NCBI GenBank assembly: GCA_013284265.1
Contig: JABTBR010000018.1
Location: 54,566 to 118,565, forward strand
From: Oxalobacteraceae bacterium
GTDB taxonomy: Bacteria > Pseudomonadota > Gammaproteobacteria > Burkholderiales > Burkholderiaceae_D
Direction of reading: 5' to 3'
DNA: 64,000 bases
This document shows, in pieces, positions 26,899 to 36,278 of the stretch (position 1 is its first letter; each line of letters starts with the position of its first letter). The translations under genes were made by a program, and so were the position numbers. The notes under the pieces are model-generated. The model worked only from the letters and a program-made list of their open reading frames with translations. It was not told where the DNA came from and searched no databases.

Positions 26899-27232
26899 TT
26901 GTTTTTTTATAACGGTATTTCTTTGATTTTTCTATGGGAAAAATAGTGGTTGCTGTTGCCGCATGCATTTGGTCGCATCACAGTTCAACAGATTGTCGAT
27001 GAATTTCCAAAAAGTTATATGTATTGTCGCTTCTCGGTGCTGAAGTTTACTCTATGGGAAAGATGGATTTTCCAACGTATGTATGTTGATCGAATGGCTA
27101 TTACCATTGCTTTTATTCGGATAAGATTGGAACAGCATGTTCAGGTATGTCCGGCTATGGTGCCCACCAAGCGGACCCTTTAAAAATTAAACTAATAATA
27201 TGCTGACCACATGACAGAATATTTGCGTGGGT
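26899..27232. other. AT-rich intergenic stretch, possible decayed gene
   Basis: About 330 bp between two convergent genes. It begins with a T-run (TTGTTTTTTT) that may end the deaminase transcript. A 77-codon frame at 26950-27183 has no ribosome site and its tail (AITIAFIRIRLEQH) only vaguely recalls the end of IS5-type transposases. No terminal inverted repeats are seen. I cannot support a gene here. Confidence 0.35.
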
Positions 27233-27832
27233 TTAAATATTTGGCCACAATGTCGCGATATAAGCGAGTTCGGCGTTTACCATGGCTGTCGCAGGTGTTA
27301 TTGACGTCCCCAGTAGATGTAGCTTTCCTTTCCTCACGTCCAGCAGCCCCACGATGTCATCTTTCTGAAGATGTTGCCGAAGAGAAATTTCCATGAGTGC
27401 TGGAATTAATTCTATTCGCTGCTTGGTGATTTCGTCTGTCTTCAAATACAGCTTAATAACACTTCGTTTGCCGTCGATCACCAGGCCCAGTTCTGGGTTG
27501 ACCCTAACATCAACCCCAGAATGGCTGTAAGTACCGCGAGGCGGGTTGAACCAGGATATATCTTTGCGACCCCAGTATTTCTTGTAACCTTCTACTAATT
27601 CGTTATAGATCTTAATTTTTTTGAGGTCAGAAATAGTTGGCAGGATAGAGTCTAGTGCTTTGCGATCTTTACCATTTGCATGCAACGCAGTCAGCGCGAT
27701 TCTAAGGGGGCGATAGAAGTCAGTCGCAGGGCTGTAATCCGGCCTGTTTTTTATATGACGAACGTTCGTTGCCTTTGGAGTGCCGGACTTCGAAAAGACG
27801 TCTACAACATCCGATAGTGTTATGGTCGGCAT
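27233..27832 (-). CDS. Unknown protein in the accessory island
   Basis: 199 residues from ATG 27830-27832 with a strong ribosome site (GAGGAGG). The N terminus reads TITLSDVVDVFSKSGTPKAT, the middle has a Lys-rich ATDFYRPLRIALTALHANGK, and the C-terminal half is beta-rich (VDVRVNPELGLVIDGKRSVI then LYLKTDEITKQRIELIPALM). No signal peptide, membrane helix or catalytic motif is seen. It lies convergent to the dCTP deaminase module in the same AT-rich stretch, so a defence-related or mobile-element passenger role is possible; function is unknown. Confidence 0.7.
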   Translation of the reverse strand: MPTITLSDVVDVFSKSGTPKATNVRHIKNRPDYSPATDFYRPLRIALTALHANGKDRKALDSILPTISDLKKIKIYNELVEGYKKYWGRKDISWFNPPRGTYSHSGVDVRVNPELGLVIDGKRSVIKLYLKTDEITKQRIELIPALMEISLRQHLQKDDIVGLLDVRKGKLHLLGTSITPATAMVNAELAYIATLWPNI

Positions 27833-27999
27833 GGAACCTCCTCTATTGTCATTAAGGAATTATCCCTGTAATTTCCACATAAAATCTAACCAATAGTAAC
27901 GGATATGAAAAAAGCTTGCATAGGAAATTTATAGATGCAGATTAATTCATTCTATATTTCTGAATTGTTAGCATTTCAACCTTTTTAAATACTTCATAT

Positions 28000-28271
28000 T
28001 TAATGGTTTTTTTGCAGATCCTTATAATGGCCGCAGGTCGCGTAGCCGGTGTTGCCGAAGTCGATTCGCAGTTCACGAAATGCCAGGCACATGTCTTGGA
28101 TTGGATGGCTGATTTGCAGTTGCAGGCCAGATAACTGAAAGTACTAAATGATAGGGCTGCTGCAGCGCGTTCTGCCGAGCTTGGTTTTTTTTGTCTGAGG
28201 AATTTGAATTTGCACGCACACAAGCGTTCGAGATCGCGCAATGCCGCTGGCGCGAACCTCACTTGTGGCAT
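28000..28271 (-). pseudogene. Decayed ParE/RelE-type toxin
   Basis: Read leftward from ATG 28271, the first codons give a standard toxin start (MPQVRFAPAALRDLERL) and later DNA in another frame gives GLQLQISHPIQDM and RELRIDFGNTGYATCGHY, the typical end of the ParE core. Between them are an extra CACKF segment, a frameshift and an in-frame TAG at 28144-28146. The usual C-terminal strand and helix are also lost: the shifted frame stops at 28000. The toxin cannot be made. Its start overlaps the end of the antitoxin gene by 13 bp, the normal layout of such modules. Confidence 0.75.
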
Positions 28272-28549
28272 TTTAGTGCGGCAAGCTCATCGTCGTCGCC
28301 CCAAGTCTCCAACCAGGCGCTGACCTCATCCGCGCCGGCATGCATGCCAGTCGTTTGGGATTCTTTCCACGCATTGAGCGTGTCGTTACGGAATGTCTCG
28401 CGCTTTTCCTCGCGGTCGAGATATTGCTGAATCGCTTCCTTCATCAAACAATGCGGCGTGCGTTGGCGCGTATCGGCCAAATGCTTGACGCGATCCAGGG
28501 TGTCTTGATCGATTCTGATCGTCACCGGGCGAGTGTTCGAGCTCGACAT
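28259..28549 (-). CDS. CopG/ribbon-helix-helix antitoxin, toxin partner decayed
   Basis: 96 residues from ATG 28547-28549 with AAGGAG upstream. The N terminus is a ribbon-helix-helix DNA-binding domain (RPVTIRIDQDTLDRVKHLAD, then TPHCLMKEAIQQYLDREEK), followed by the acidic C-terminal tail that normally wraps the toxin. The frame is intact. It ends over the start of a ruined ParE-like gene, so it is now an orphan antitoxin. It may persist as an autoregulator, or protect against a homologous toxin elsewhere. Confidence 0.85.
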   Translation of the reverse strand: MSSSNTRPVTIRIDQDTLDRVKHLADTRQRTPHCLMKEAIQQYLDREEKRETFRNDTLNAWKESQTTGMHAGADEVSAWLETWGDDDELAALKCHK

Positions 28550-28597
28550 GACCAGCTCCTTAGGTATCGATAGATTTCCATAGCATACCTGCCATTG

Positions 28598-29647
28598 CTA
28601 GCCACCGCAGGCTGACTGCTGCACTCGCTCCAGCATCGCCGCGCGCGTAGTGAGCCCAAGTTTATCCAGCAGCATGCGGTCGTCCCCGGCTTCCGGATTA
28701 TCGGTGGTGAGCAGTTTGTCGCCGTAGAAGATCGAGTTGGCGCCCGCCAGGAAGCACATCGCCTGCACCGCTTCGCCCATCTGGCGCCGGCCTGCCGACA
28801 GACGCACGCGCGCCTTCGGCATGGTGATGCGCGCAACGGCGATGGTGCGCACGAATTCGAACGGGTCCAGCGGGTCCATGCCGAACAAAGGCGTGCCTTC
28901 CACCTGCACCAGATGGTTGACCGGCACCGATTCCGGATACGGATTCAGATTGGCCAGTTGGGCGATCAGGCCGGCGCGCTGCATACGCGTTTCGCCCATG
29001 CCGACGATGCCGCCGCAGCAGACCTTCAGACCCGCTTCACGCACGCGGCCCAGGGTGTCGAGGCGGTCCTGGTATGCGCGGGTGGAGATCACGCTGTCGT
29101 AGAACTCGGGCGCGCTGTCCAGGTTGTGGTTGTAGTAATCCAGGCCGGCTTCTTTCAGGCGATTGGCCTGGCCTTCTTCCAGCATGCCCAGGGTGGCGCA
29201 GGTTTCCAGACCCAGGGCTTTTACTTCGCGCACCATTTCCTCCACCTTGACCATGTCGCGCTGTTTCGGGCTGCGCCAGGCGGCGCCCATGCAGAAGCGG
29301 GTCGCGCCATTGTCCCTGGCCTGACGGGCCGCATCGAGCACGGTCTCGATGTCCAGGATCTTCTTCGCTTCCACGCCGGTGTCGTAGCGCGCGGCTTGCG
29401 GACAGTAGCCGCAGTCCTCTTCGCAGCCGCCGGTCTTGATCGACAGCAGGGTGGCCAGTTCCACGTCGCCGTCCGGGAAGTTCAGGCGATGGCTTTGCTG
29501 GGCGCGGAACATCAGGTCGGTGAAGGGCAGGTCGAACAGGGCCAGCACATCTTCCAGCGGCCAGGTCGCGGCCGGCGCCGCCGCAGCCGGGAGCGCGGGA
29601 CGATGCAGTACGACGGGTTTCAATTCCTGCGTTGGCGCATGGGACAT
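28598..29647 (-). CDS. bioB: Biotin synthase
   Basis: 349 residues from ATG 29645-29647. Radical SAM enzyme inserting sulfur into dethiobiotin. The 4Fe-4S motif CxxxCxxC is in [12 protein letters not shown]; the [2Fe-2S] ligands fit [16 protein letters not shown] and GLKVCCGG, and RLSAGRRQM is conserved near the C terminus. Other bio genes are absent. Its start codon shares the A of the upstream allophanate hydrolase stop (TGATG), and GAGAGGAG lies upstream inside that gene, so it is translationally coupled to the guanidine operon. That operon encodes a biotin-dependent carboxylase, which gives a direct reason for the coupling. Confidence 0.96.
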   Translation of the reverse strand: MSHAPTQELKPVVLHRPALPAAAAPAATWPLEDVLALFDLPFTDLMFRAQQSHRLNFPDGDVELATLLSIKTGGCEEDCGYCPQAARYDTGVEAKKILDIETVLDAARQARDNGATRFCMGAAWRSPKQRDMVKVEEMVREVKALGLETCATLGMLEEGQANRLKEAGLDYYNHNLDSAPEFYDSVISTRAYQDRLDTLGRVREAGLKVCCGGIVGMGETRMQRAGLIAQLANLNPYPESVPVNHLVQVEGTPLFGMDPLDPFEFVRTIAVARITMPKARVRLSAGRRQMGEAVQAMCFLAGANSIFYGDKLLTTDNPEAGDDRMLLDKLGLTTRAAMLERVQQSACGG

Positions 29648-31401
29648 CAGCGTGCTCCTCTCAAAGTTTCGCCAGTGGCCGAGGGATGGACCTTGCCCGC
29701 GCCATCGTTCGCGGACGCGCGCGCCGCCAGGTAATTGCGCCATCCGCCATGATGCGAGATATCCTCGGCACCGGCCAGTGCCAGTTGCTCGCAGACGAAG
29801 CCCTGCACCGCGCTACCATCGGCCAGGGTGATTCTGCCAATGCCCAGCGGCCAGGGTATCAGCGCGACGAAGCTGCCGTACAGCGCCACTGGCATCTCCC
29901 ACACTTCGACATCGATGGCGACCCCTTCTTCCGCCGGCACCCGTGCCATGCCCGGTTTAGGCGGTACGGTGCCCGCCAGGGCATACAGCCGGTACAGCGG
30001 CGCGGTGGTGGTCGCCTCGACCAGCGTGGCGCCGCGTTCGCGAAGCTGGCCGTTCAATGGCATGCCGGACAGATGCGCACCGACCACCGCCACGCGGACG
30101 CTGCCGGGCGCCGCGGCTGGCGCGAATACGGCTACCGGCTCCGGCAAGGGCAGGCCGGTGGCGCCCAGTGGCAGGCCGCTGGCGTGATGGAAGAGCTGGC
30201 CCAGTTCGGCCAGTTGCAGGTCGGCGCCGCAGGGCCCGATAAGCGTAATGCCAAAGGGCAGGCCATCGGCCCGGATACTGCTCGGCACCGAGATGGCCGC
30301 GTAATCGAGCAGATTGACGAAGTTGGTGTAGGCGCCAAGGTTGCGGTTCAGGACCACCGGGTCGGCCTGCATGGCGGCGATGCTGTAGTGGGTGGGCGCG
30401 GTCGGCACCAGCAGCAGATCGATCGTTTCCCACATCGGGGCGGCGCGCTGCGCCAGTGCGCGCAGGCGCGTCTGCGCGTCGACCAGATCGGCCGCGCTGT
30501 ACCGGCGTCCGGCGGCGAGGATGCCGCGCACCGGTTCCATCACGTCGGCTTCGTGCTGATCGAAGAAGCCGCGCACCGCCGCATAGCGTTCCGCCACCAG
30601 GGCGCTGTCGTACAGCAGGCTGGCCGCCTCGCCCAGAGGCGCGTAGTCGATGGTGATGGGCGTGCCGCCCATCGCGATCAGTTTCGAGATGGCGTCGTCG
30701 AAGGCTTGCGCGGCGGCGACGTCGCCGAAAAATTTCAGCGCGTCCGGCACGCCGAAGCGGAAGCGTGCGGGGAAGGGCGACTGTTCCAGCGCCAGCTCGC
30801 GGGAGTAGGGATCGGCGGCATCGAAACCCCGCGCCGCATGCAGCACCCGCAGGGCGGTGCCCACCGTGCGCGCCAGGATCGAGACGCAATCGACGCTTTG
30901 CGCGGCGGGCACCACGCCGCGCGCACTGAGCAATCCCTTGGAAGGCTTGAGGCCGACAATATTGTTCAGCCCGGCCGGAACCCGGCCCGAGCCGGCGGTG
31001 TCGGTGCCGAGCGCGAAGTCGACCTGGCCGGTGGCCACCACGTAGGCCGAGCCGGAGCTGGAGCCGCCGGACACCAGTTGCGCGTCAAAGCTGTTCGGTA
31101 CCGCGCCATAGGGCGAGCGCGTGCCGTTCAGGCCGCAGGCGAACTGGTCCAGGTTGGTCTTGCCGGCCGGCGTGGCGCCCGCCGCGATCAGGCGTTCGAC
31201 AACGTGGGCGTGTCTGTCCGGGGTGTAGGCGAAGGCCGGGCAGGCCGCCGTCGTTGGCACATGGGCCAGATCAATATTGTCCTTGATCGCGAAACGCAGG
31301 CCGGCCAGGGGACCTGCGGTAGCCGCTTGGCCGCTCGGCGATGGTTCGAGCCGGGTGATCCAGGCCGCCGCGGCGGAATTCGGTGTTGGGTGATGTGCCA
31401 T
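29647..31401 (-). CDS. atzF: Allophanate hydrolase
   Basis: 584 residues. The N-terminal amidase-signature domain (about 1-430) shows the Ser-cisSer-Lys triad: Lys in FAIKDNID, the Gly/Ser-rich [17 protein letters not shown] and the nucleophile region [13 protein letters not shown]. The C-terminal part (about 460-580) is the separate alpha/beta domain typical of AtzF. It hydrolyses allophanate to ammonia and CO2, the last step of the guanidine or urea carboxylase route. It lies downstream of the carboxylase, a porin gene and a 42-codon gene on the same strand, and its stop codon overlaps the bioB start. Confidence 0.95.
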   Translation of the reverse strand: MAHHPTPNSAAAAWITRLEPSPSGQAATAGPLAGLRFAIKDNIDLAHVPTTAACPAFAYTPDRHAHVVERLIAAGATPAGKTNLDQFACGLNGTRSPYGAVPNSFDAQLVSGGSSSGSAYVVATGQVDFALGTDTAGSGRVPAGLNNIVGLKPSKGLLSARGVVPAAQSVDCVSILARTVGTALRVLHAARGFDAADPYSRELALEQSPFPARFRFGVPDALKFFGDVAAAQAFDDAISKLIAMGGTPITIDYAPLGEAASLLYDSALVAERYAAVRGFFDQHEADVMEPVRGILAAGRRYSAADLVDAQTRLRALAQRAAPMWETIDLLLVPTAPTHYSIAAMQADPVVLNRNLGAYTNFVNLLDYAAISVPSSIRADGLPFGITLIGPCGADLQLAELGQLFHHASGLPLGATGLPLPEPVAVFAPAAAPGSVRVAVVGAHLSGMPLNGQLRERGATLVEATTTAPLYRLYALAGTVPPKPGMARVPAEEGVAIDVEVWEMPVALYGSFVALIPWPLGIGRITLADGSAVQGFVCEQLALAGAEDISHHGGWRNYLAARASANDGAGKVHPSATGETLRGAR

Positions 31402-31470
31402 CGATGCCTCGCAAACGAAATGAAGAAATCAAAGCCGCCCCGTCCGCATGAGACAGGGCGGCAGGAGCGT

Positions 31471-31599
31471 CTATTTGCGCTTGCTCGTATCTAGCAGGGG
31501 ACCATAGACATGCTTGGGCCGGGAGGCCAGCGTGACGAGGCTCAGTTTGGCGAACTTGAAGAGCAGATGGCCGATTTTTTTGAGAGCGGAGGTGTTCAT
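31471..31599 (-). CDS. 42-residue protein inside the guanidine operon
   Basis: A small gene from ATG 31597-31599 to TAG 31471-31473, with AAGGAAA at proper spacing. The product begins MNTSALKKIGHLLFKFAKLS, an amphipathic basic helix, and ends SRPKHVYGPLLDTSKRK. It is not secreted by any obvious signal but could lie on the inner face of the membrane. I recognise no family. It sits in the gap between the porin and the allophanate hydrolase genes (69 bp before the latter), where no terminator is seen, so it is an operon member. The ribosome site and biased composition support that it is translated. Confidence 0.6.
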   Translation of the reverse strand: MNTSALKKIGHLLFKFAKLSLVTLASRPKHVYGPLLDTSKRK

Positions 31600-31715
31600 G
31601 GTGTTTCCTTCTATCTAGTCAGGTGGACGTCTCAGGTGGACGTCAGATGCCATGCGCAGCTGCTGATTGCGCGGGCGCCGCCTTGCGCAGGCTGACGGCG
31701 ACACCCGCGGTGGAT

Positions 31716-32597
31716 TCAGATGCCGTAGCTCAGGGAGGCGACCAGGCGGTTCTTCTGTTTCACGCCGTAGCGGTTATCGCCGCCGAGAATGCCCTGCAAA
31801 CCCCAGCTCAGGCCGCTTTTTCCGAGCGGCTGGGTGACGCCGACAATCAGATGGCGGAAGCCGCCGGACACGGGGCCATGGCCGTCGACGCATGCGTTGA
31901 CGATAAAGCCCTGTCCGCTGGCGCAGGCGCTGCCGGCCGCGGTGTCGGTCGTGCCGAGGTATTTGCCTTCGCGCTTGTAGGAATAGAAGCCCAGCGAGCT
32001 GGTCAGCGTCAGATCGTAGGGCAGGGCCTTGACGTGATTCAGCGTCCAGTAGGTATCGCCCTTGTTACCCCAGATTACGTCGCGCAGCAGGGTTTGCGCG
32101 CCTACGGTGAACTCGCCATAGCTCAGGCTCAGTTTGGTTTCGAGGGCGCTCGAATGGCCGCCGTTGAGATAGACATAGCCGGTCATGCCGGCGTTGTAGC
32201 CCAGCTCGCCAAGCTTGCCGGTATAGCCGCCGTAGAGATCGTTTTCGATCGATTTGTGCGATTGAAAATCGGTGATGCCGCGATCGGCATAGGACTGCGC
32301 CAGACGCTGGTAGGAATAGTTGACCATCGACCCGAAGTAGCCGGCATAGAAGCCGGAGGGATGCGACCAGTCCGTTCCCCATTGCAGCACCGGCCGGTCC
32401 GATTCCGGCGCGTCGGCCCCGGCGTTGCCCAGCGCGGCGCCGGGACCGTAGGTGGTGGTGATGCCGCGCAGGATATAGCGGCTCAGTACATCGACGTGAC
32501 CGGTCCAGCTTGGCGCAGCGGCTGGCGCATCCTCGGCCCGGACGCCCTGGGCGAGTACGAGCAAGGCAAGGGCAACAGCAATTTGACGTGACGACAT
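31716..32597 (-). CDS. TorF-family outer-membrane porin
   Basis: 293 residues with a signal peptide (start MSSRQIAVALALLVLAQGVRA). The mature protein alternates short beta strands and ends in an aromatic/hydrophobic strand (VASLSYGI), as outer-membrane barrels do. YILRGITTTYG, FYAGYFGSMV, ENDLYGGYTG and LKLPYDLTL-like strands match the TorF putative porin group. Its place between the carboxylase and hydrolase genes suggests it admits guanidine or urea through the outer membrane; that is inference. It is 56 bp downstream of the carboxylase gene on the same strand. Confidence 0.85.
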   Translation of the reverse strand: MSSRQIAVALALLVLAQGVRAEDAPAAAPSWTGHVDVLSRYILRGITTTYGPGAALGNAGADAPESDRPVLQWGTDWSHPSGFYAGYFGSMVNYSYQRLAQSYADRGITDFQSHKSIENDLYGGYTGKLGELGYNAGMTGYVYLNGGHSSALETKLSLSYGEFTVGAQTLLRDVIWGNKGDTYWTLNHVKALPYDLTLTSSLGFYSYKREGKYLGTTDTAAGSACASGQGFIVNACVDGHGPVSGGFRHLIVGVTQPLGKSGLSWGLQGILGGDNRYGVKQKNRLVASLSYGI

Positions 32598-32653
32598 GGA
32601 TAGTTCTCCCTCAGTGAGTAATCAGTTTGTGCAGTGCCTTGTGGCAAAGCTGC

Positions 32654-35600
32654 TCATGCATGTTCTGGCTGGCGCTGGAACACCGCGATGCCCTGGCCGG
32701 CGTTGACCGGCTTGCCTTCGGACACCAGCCATTCGCTCAGCACGCCGTCGTGGGTCGCGCGCACCGAAATTTCCATCTTCATCGATTCGAAAATCGCGAT
32801 GACCTCGCCTTCGACCAACGCATCCCCCGGCTGGGCGATGATTTTCCAGACGCTGCCGGGAACGGTCGCCGTCAGGTACTCGCTACCTTTAGCAAGTTCC
32901 GTACCCATGCCGTCGCCGCTGGCGGCTTCCTCGCCGATAAAGTCGGCCTGGCCGGAGGCGGCCCAGCGTTCGCGCTCTGCATCGAAGGCGGCTTGCTGGC
33001 GCTGCTTGAACACGCCGATCGATTCGTTTTCCCTGGCAAGAAACTGCTTGTAGTCGGCCAGCGAGAAGGTGGTTTCCTCGATGCGGATGTCGAAACGGCC
33101 CAGCGGGAAATCCTGGCGGTGCTGCAGCAGCTGTTCCTCGCTGACTTCATAAAAGCGGATCTGGTCGAAGAAGCGCAGCAGCCAGGGCTTGCCGTCGCGG
33201 AAGCTGGCGGTCTGGCGATAGCGGTTCCACATCTGCACCGTGCGGCCGACGAACTGGTAGCCGCCCGGACCTTCCATGCCGTACACGCACATATAGGCGC
33301 CGCCGATGCCGACCGCGTTTTCCGGGGTCCAGGTGCGCGCCGGGTTGTACTTGGTGGTGACCAGGCGATGGCGTGGATCGATCGGCGTGGCTACCGGCGC
33401 GCCCAGGTAGACGTCGCCCAGGCCCAGCACCATATAGCTGGCGCCGAATACCACGTCGTACACATCCTGCACGCTGTCCAGGCCATTGATGCGCTGGATG
33501 AATTCGATATTGCTCGGGCACCAGGGCGCGTCGGGCCGCACGGTGGTCTGGTATTTCTGGATCGCCAGCCGTGTTTGCGTATCGTTCCAGGCCAGCGGCA
33601 GATGGACGATGCGCGAGGGCACCACCATGTCTTCCACCGAGGGCATGTCCTTGAGCAGGCCATCGATCAGGGCGATCAGGCGCTGCGAGGGCAGTTGCCG
33701 ATGGTCGAAATGGATTTGCAGCGAACGTATGCCCGGCGTCAGGTCGATCACGCCCGGCAGCGCGGCCTGCTCGATGGCCAGCATCAGCGCGTGCACCTTG
33801 AAGCGCAGATCGATGTCCAGCACCAGATCGCCGAACTCGGCCAGCAGATAATCGTCGCCGGCGCGGCGGTACAGCACCCGCGTGCCGTCGCTATAACTGC
33901 CCTGGCCGACGATGGCGGCGGCCTGCTCGCCTTGCGGCGTGACGACAGGCGCGGCCAGCGGCAAGGCGCTGGCGCCGCGCGCGAAGTTGCTGTCGAGCGC
34001 GCCGCGCATGTGCACGGCCTGTTCCGGCGACACGCGGATGAAGCGCAGCTTGTCGCCCGGCTTCAGCTGGCCCATCTTCCACAGGTCGGCGGAGACGATC
34101 ACGGCCGGGCAGACGAAGCCGCCCAGGCTGGGGCCGTCGGGTCCGAGGATCACCGGCATGTCGCCGGTGAAATCGATCGAGCCGATCGCGTAGGCGTTGT
34201 CGTGGATATTCGAGGGATGCAGGCCGGCCTCGCCGCCATCGGTCCTGGCCCAGCGCGGCTTTGGCCCGATCAGGCGCACGCCGGTGCGGCTGGAGTTGAA
34301 GTGGACTTCCCAGTCGGTGCCGAAGAACATGGCGATGTCCTCGTCGGTGAAGAAGTCCGGCGCACCATGCGGCCCGTAATGTACGGCGATGTCCCAGTGA
34401 TGGCTGTAGGCCGGCGCGGCGGCGATGGCGCCCGCGTCCGGCAGCGCCTGCGGCGCGTGCAGCTTGAGCACATCGCCATTGCGCAGCGCCCGTCCGCCGT
34501 GGCCGCCGAAATTGCCGAGCGTGAAGGTGGCGCGGCTGCCCAGGTATTCGGGCGTATCGATGCCGCCGCTGAAGGCCAGGTAGCCGCGCAGGCCCGCGCC
34601 GACGATGCCGGCGCAGCGCAGGGTGTCGCCGGCCCGCACCGCGTGGGCCTGCCAGTTTGCCAGTGCGCGCTTGCCCTCCGCGCCGCTGAGCATGGCGCCC
34701 ATGTCGGCGCCGGCCAGCGCGATCGTGGTGGCGCGGTTGAAGCGCAGCGTGGCGCCCTGCAGCGTCATTTCCAGCGTGGCCGCGCTGGTGTCGTTGCCCA
34801 GCAGGTGGTTGGCGTACTGGTGCGCATAGGAATCCATCGGGCCGGACGGTGGAATGCCGACAGCCCACATGCCCATCCGGCCGGGATAGTCCTGCACCGT
34901 GGTCTGGATGCCGGCGTCCAGAATCTCGACCGTGCTGGGCTGGTAGGGCATGCTCGCCAGCATTTGCGTGATCTGGCGTCCCGCCGCGAAGGTGGGGTAG
35001 GCCAGGATGGTCGCCAGATAGGCCAGATTGGTTTCGATGCCGTCGATGCGGGAGTTGCACAGGGCGGCGCGCAGCTGGGCGATCGACTCATCCCGCGAGG
35101 GACTGTTCACCAGCAGCTTGGCGATCAGGGGATCGTAATACGGGCTGACGGTCACGCCGCGTTCGACCCAGGTGTCGACGCGCAGGCCGGCGGCGAATTC
35201 CACCCCGGTCAGCATGCCGGACGAGGGCTGGAACTGCTTGGCCGGGTCTTCCGCATACACGCGCAGCTGCATCGCATGGCCCTCGCTGCGCAGCGAGGAT
35301 TGCGCCGGCAGTGCGAAGCCGTCCGTGGCCGCGCGTATCATCCATTCGACCAGATCGACGTTGAACACCAGTTCGGTGACGCCGTGTTCGACCTGCAGGC
35401 GGGTGTTCACCTCCAGGAAGTAGAACGCGCCGGTGTCGGCGTCGAGCACATATTCCACGGTGCCGGCCGACAGGTAGCGGATCGACTCGCCCAGGCGCAC
35501 CGCCGTCGCGGCCAGCGCCGCGCGGGTTTCTTGCGTCAGGCCCGGCGCCGGGGTTTCCTCGATCACCTTCTGGTGGCGGCGCTGTACCGAGCAATCGCGC

Positions 35601-36274
35601 TCGCCCAGCGAGACGATGTTGCCGCGTCCGTCGCCGAAGATCTGCACTTCCACATGGCGTGCGTTGCTGACGAATTTTTCAAGATAGATGCCGCTGTTCT
35701 TGAAATTGTTTTCGGACAGATGCTTGACCGAGGCATAGGCGGCCGCGAGTTCGTCGGCATCCTGGCACAAGCGCATGCCGATGCCGCCGCCGCCGGCCGT
35801 GCTCTTCAACATGACCGGATAGCCGATGCCGCCTGCCTGCTCCAGCGCGAAGGCCAGGTCGGGCAGCAGGCCGGTACCCGGCAGCAGCGGCACCTTGGCC
35901 TGCTGCGCCAGCGCGCGGGCCGTATGCTTGAGGCCGAACTCGCGCATCTGCGCCGGGGTCGGGCCGATGAAGGTGATGCCGGCGGCGGCGCAGGCTTCGG
36001 CGAAGACGGCGTTCTCGCTCATGAAGCCGTAGCCGGGATGGATCGCTTGCGCACCGGTGGAGAGGGCGGCGTCCAGCACCGCCTGCGCGTTCAGATAGCT
36101 CTCGGCGGCGGCGGCGGGGCCGACGCAGATGGCTTCGTCGGCCAGGCGCACATGCAGCGATTCGACGTCCGCTTCGGAGTAAATGGCGACGGTGGCGATG
36201 CCCATGCGGCGCGCGCTGCGGATGACGCGGCAGGCGATTTCGCCGCGGTTGGCGATCAGTATTTTTGTAAACAT
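32654..36274 (-). CDS. uca: Biotin-dependent guanidine/urea carboxylase
   Basis: 1206 residues from ATG 36272-36274. Domains in order: biotin carboxylase with ATP grasp (about 1-450; ILIANRGEIACRVIRSAR, STAGGGGIGM, EVNTRLQVEHGVTE), carboxyltransferase halves related to KipA/KipI (about 480-1080), and a C-terminal biotinyl domain with the attachment site ESMKMEI (Lys near 1166). It carboxylates its amide substrate at the expense of ATP and bicarbonate. Homologues are usually annotated as urea carboxylase, but a guanidine-I riboswitch and two DUF1989 genes in the same operon point to guanidine as substrate, giving carboxyguanidine. It starts 4 bp after the second DUF1989 gene. Confidence 0.92.
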   Translation of the reverse strand: MFTKILIANRGEIACRVIRSARRMGIATVAIYSEADVESLHVRLADEAICVGPAAAAESYLNAQAVLDAALSTGAQAIHPGYGFMSENAVFAEACAAAGITFIGPTPAQMREFGLKHTARALAQQAKVPLLPGTGLLPDLAFALEQAGGIGYPVMLKSTAGGGGIGMRLCQDADELAAAYASVKHLSENNFKNSGIYLEKFVSNARHVEVQIFGDGRGNIVSLGERDCSVQRRHQKVIEETPAPGLTQETRAALAATAVRLGESIRYLSAGTVEYVLDADTGAFYFLEVNTRLQVEHGVTELVFNVDLVEWMIRAATDGFALPAQSSLRSEGHAMQLRVYAEDPAKQFQPSSGMLTGVEFAAGLRVDTWVERGVTVSPYYDPLIAKLLVNSPSRDESIAQLRAALCNSRIDGIETNLAYLATILAYPTFAAGRQITQMLASMPYQPSTVEILDAGIQTTVQDYPGRMGMWAVGIPPSGPMDSYAHQYANHLLGNDTSAATLEMTLQGATLRFNRATTIALAGADMGAMLSGAEGKRALANWQAHAVRAGDTLRCAGIVGAGLRGYLAFSGGIDTPEYLGSRATFTLGNFGGHGGRALRNGDVLKLHAPQALPDAGAIAAAPAYSHHWDIAVHYGPHGAPDFFTDEDIAMFFGTDWEVHFNSSRTGVRLIGPKPRWARTDGGEAGLHPSNIHDNAYAIGSIDFTGDMPVILGPDGPSLGGFVCPAVIVSADLWKMGQLKPGDKLRFIRVSPEQAVHMRGALDSNFARGASALPLAAPVVTPQGEQAAAIVGQGSYSDGTRVLYRRAGDDYLLAEFGDLVLDIDLRFKVHALMLAIEQAALPGVIDLTPGIRSLQIHFDHRQLPSQRLIALIDGLLKDMPSVEDMVVPSRIVHLPLAWNDTQTRLAIQKYQTTVRPDAPWCPSNIEFIQRINGLDSVQDVYDVVFGASYMVLGLGDVYLGAPVATPIDPRHRLVTTKYNPARTWTPENAVGIGGAYMCVYGMEGPGGYQFVGRTVQMWNRYRQTASFRDGKPWLLRFFDQIRFYEVSEEQLLQHRQDFPLGRFDIRIEETTFSLADYKQFLARENESIGVFKQRQQAAFDAERERWAASGQADFIGEEAASGDGMGTELAKGSEYLTATVPGSVWKIIAQPGDALVEGEVIAIFESMKMEISVRATHDGVLSEWLVSEGKPVNAGQGIAVFQRQPEHA

Positions 36275-36278
36275 GGGT

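Noticed and set aside
26950..27183. 77-codon frame after the deaminase module
   Set aside because: No ribosome site, no homology and unusual composition; only a vague resemblance to a transposase tail.
24676..28600. attR copy of the tRNA-Gly 3' end marking the right edge of the island
   Set aside because: I looked for GGTTCGATTCCCTTCACC or close variants up to bioB and saw none, and there is no integrase gene.
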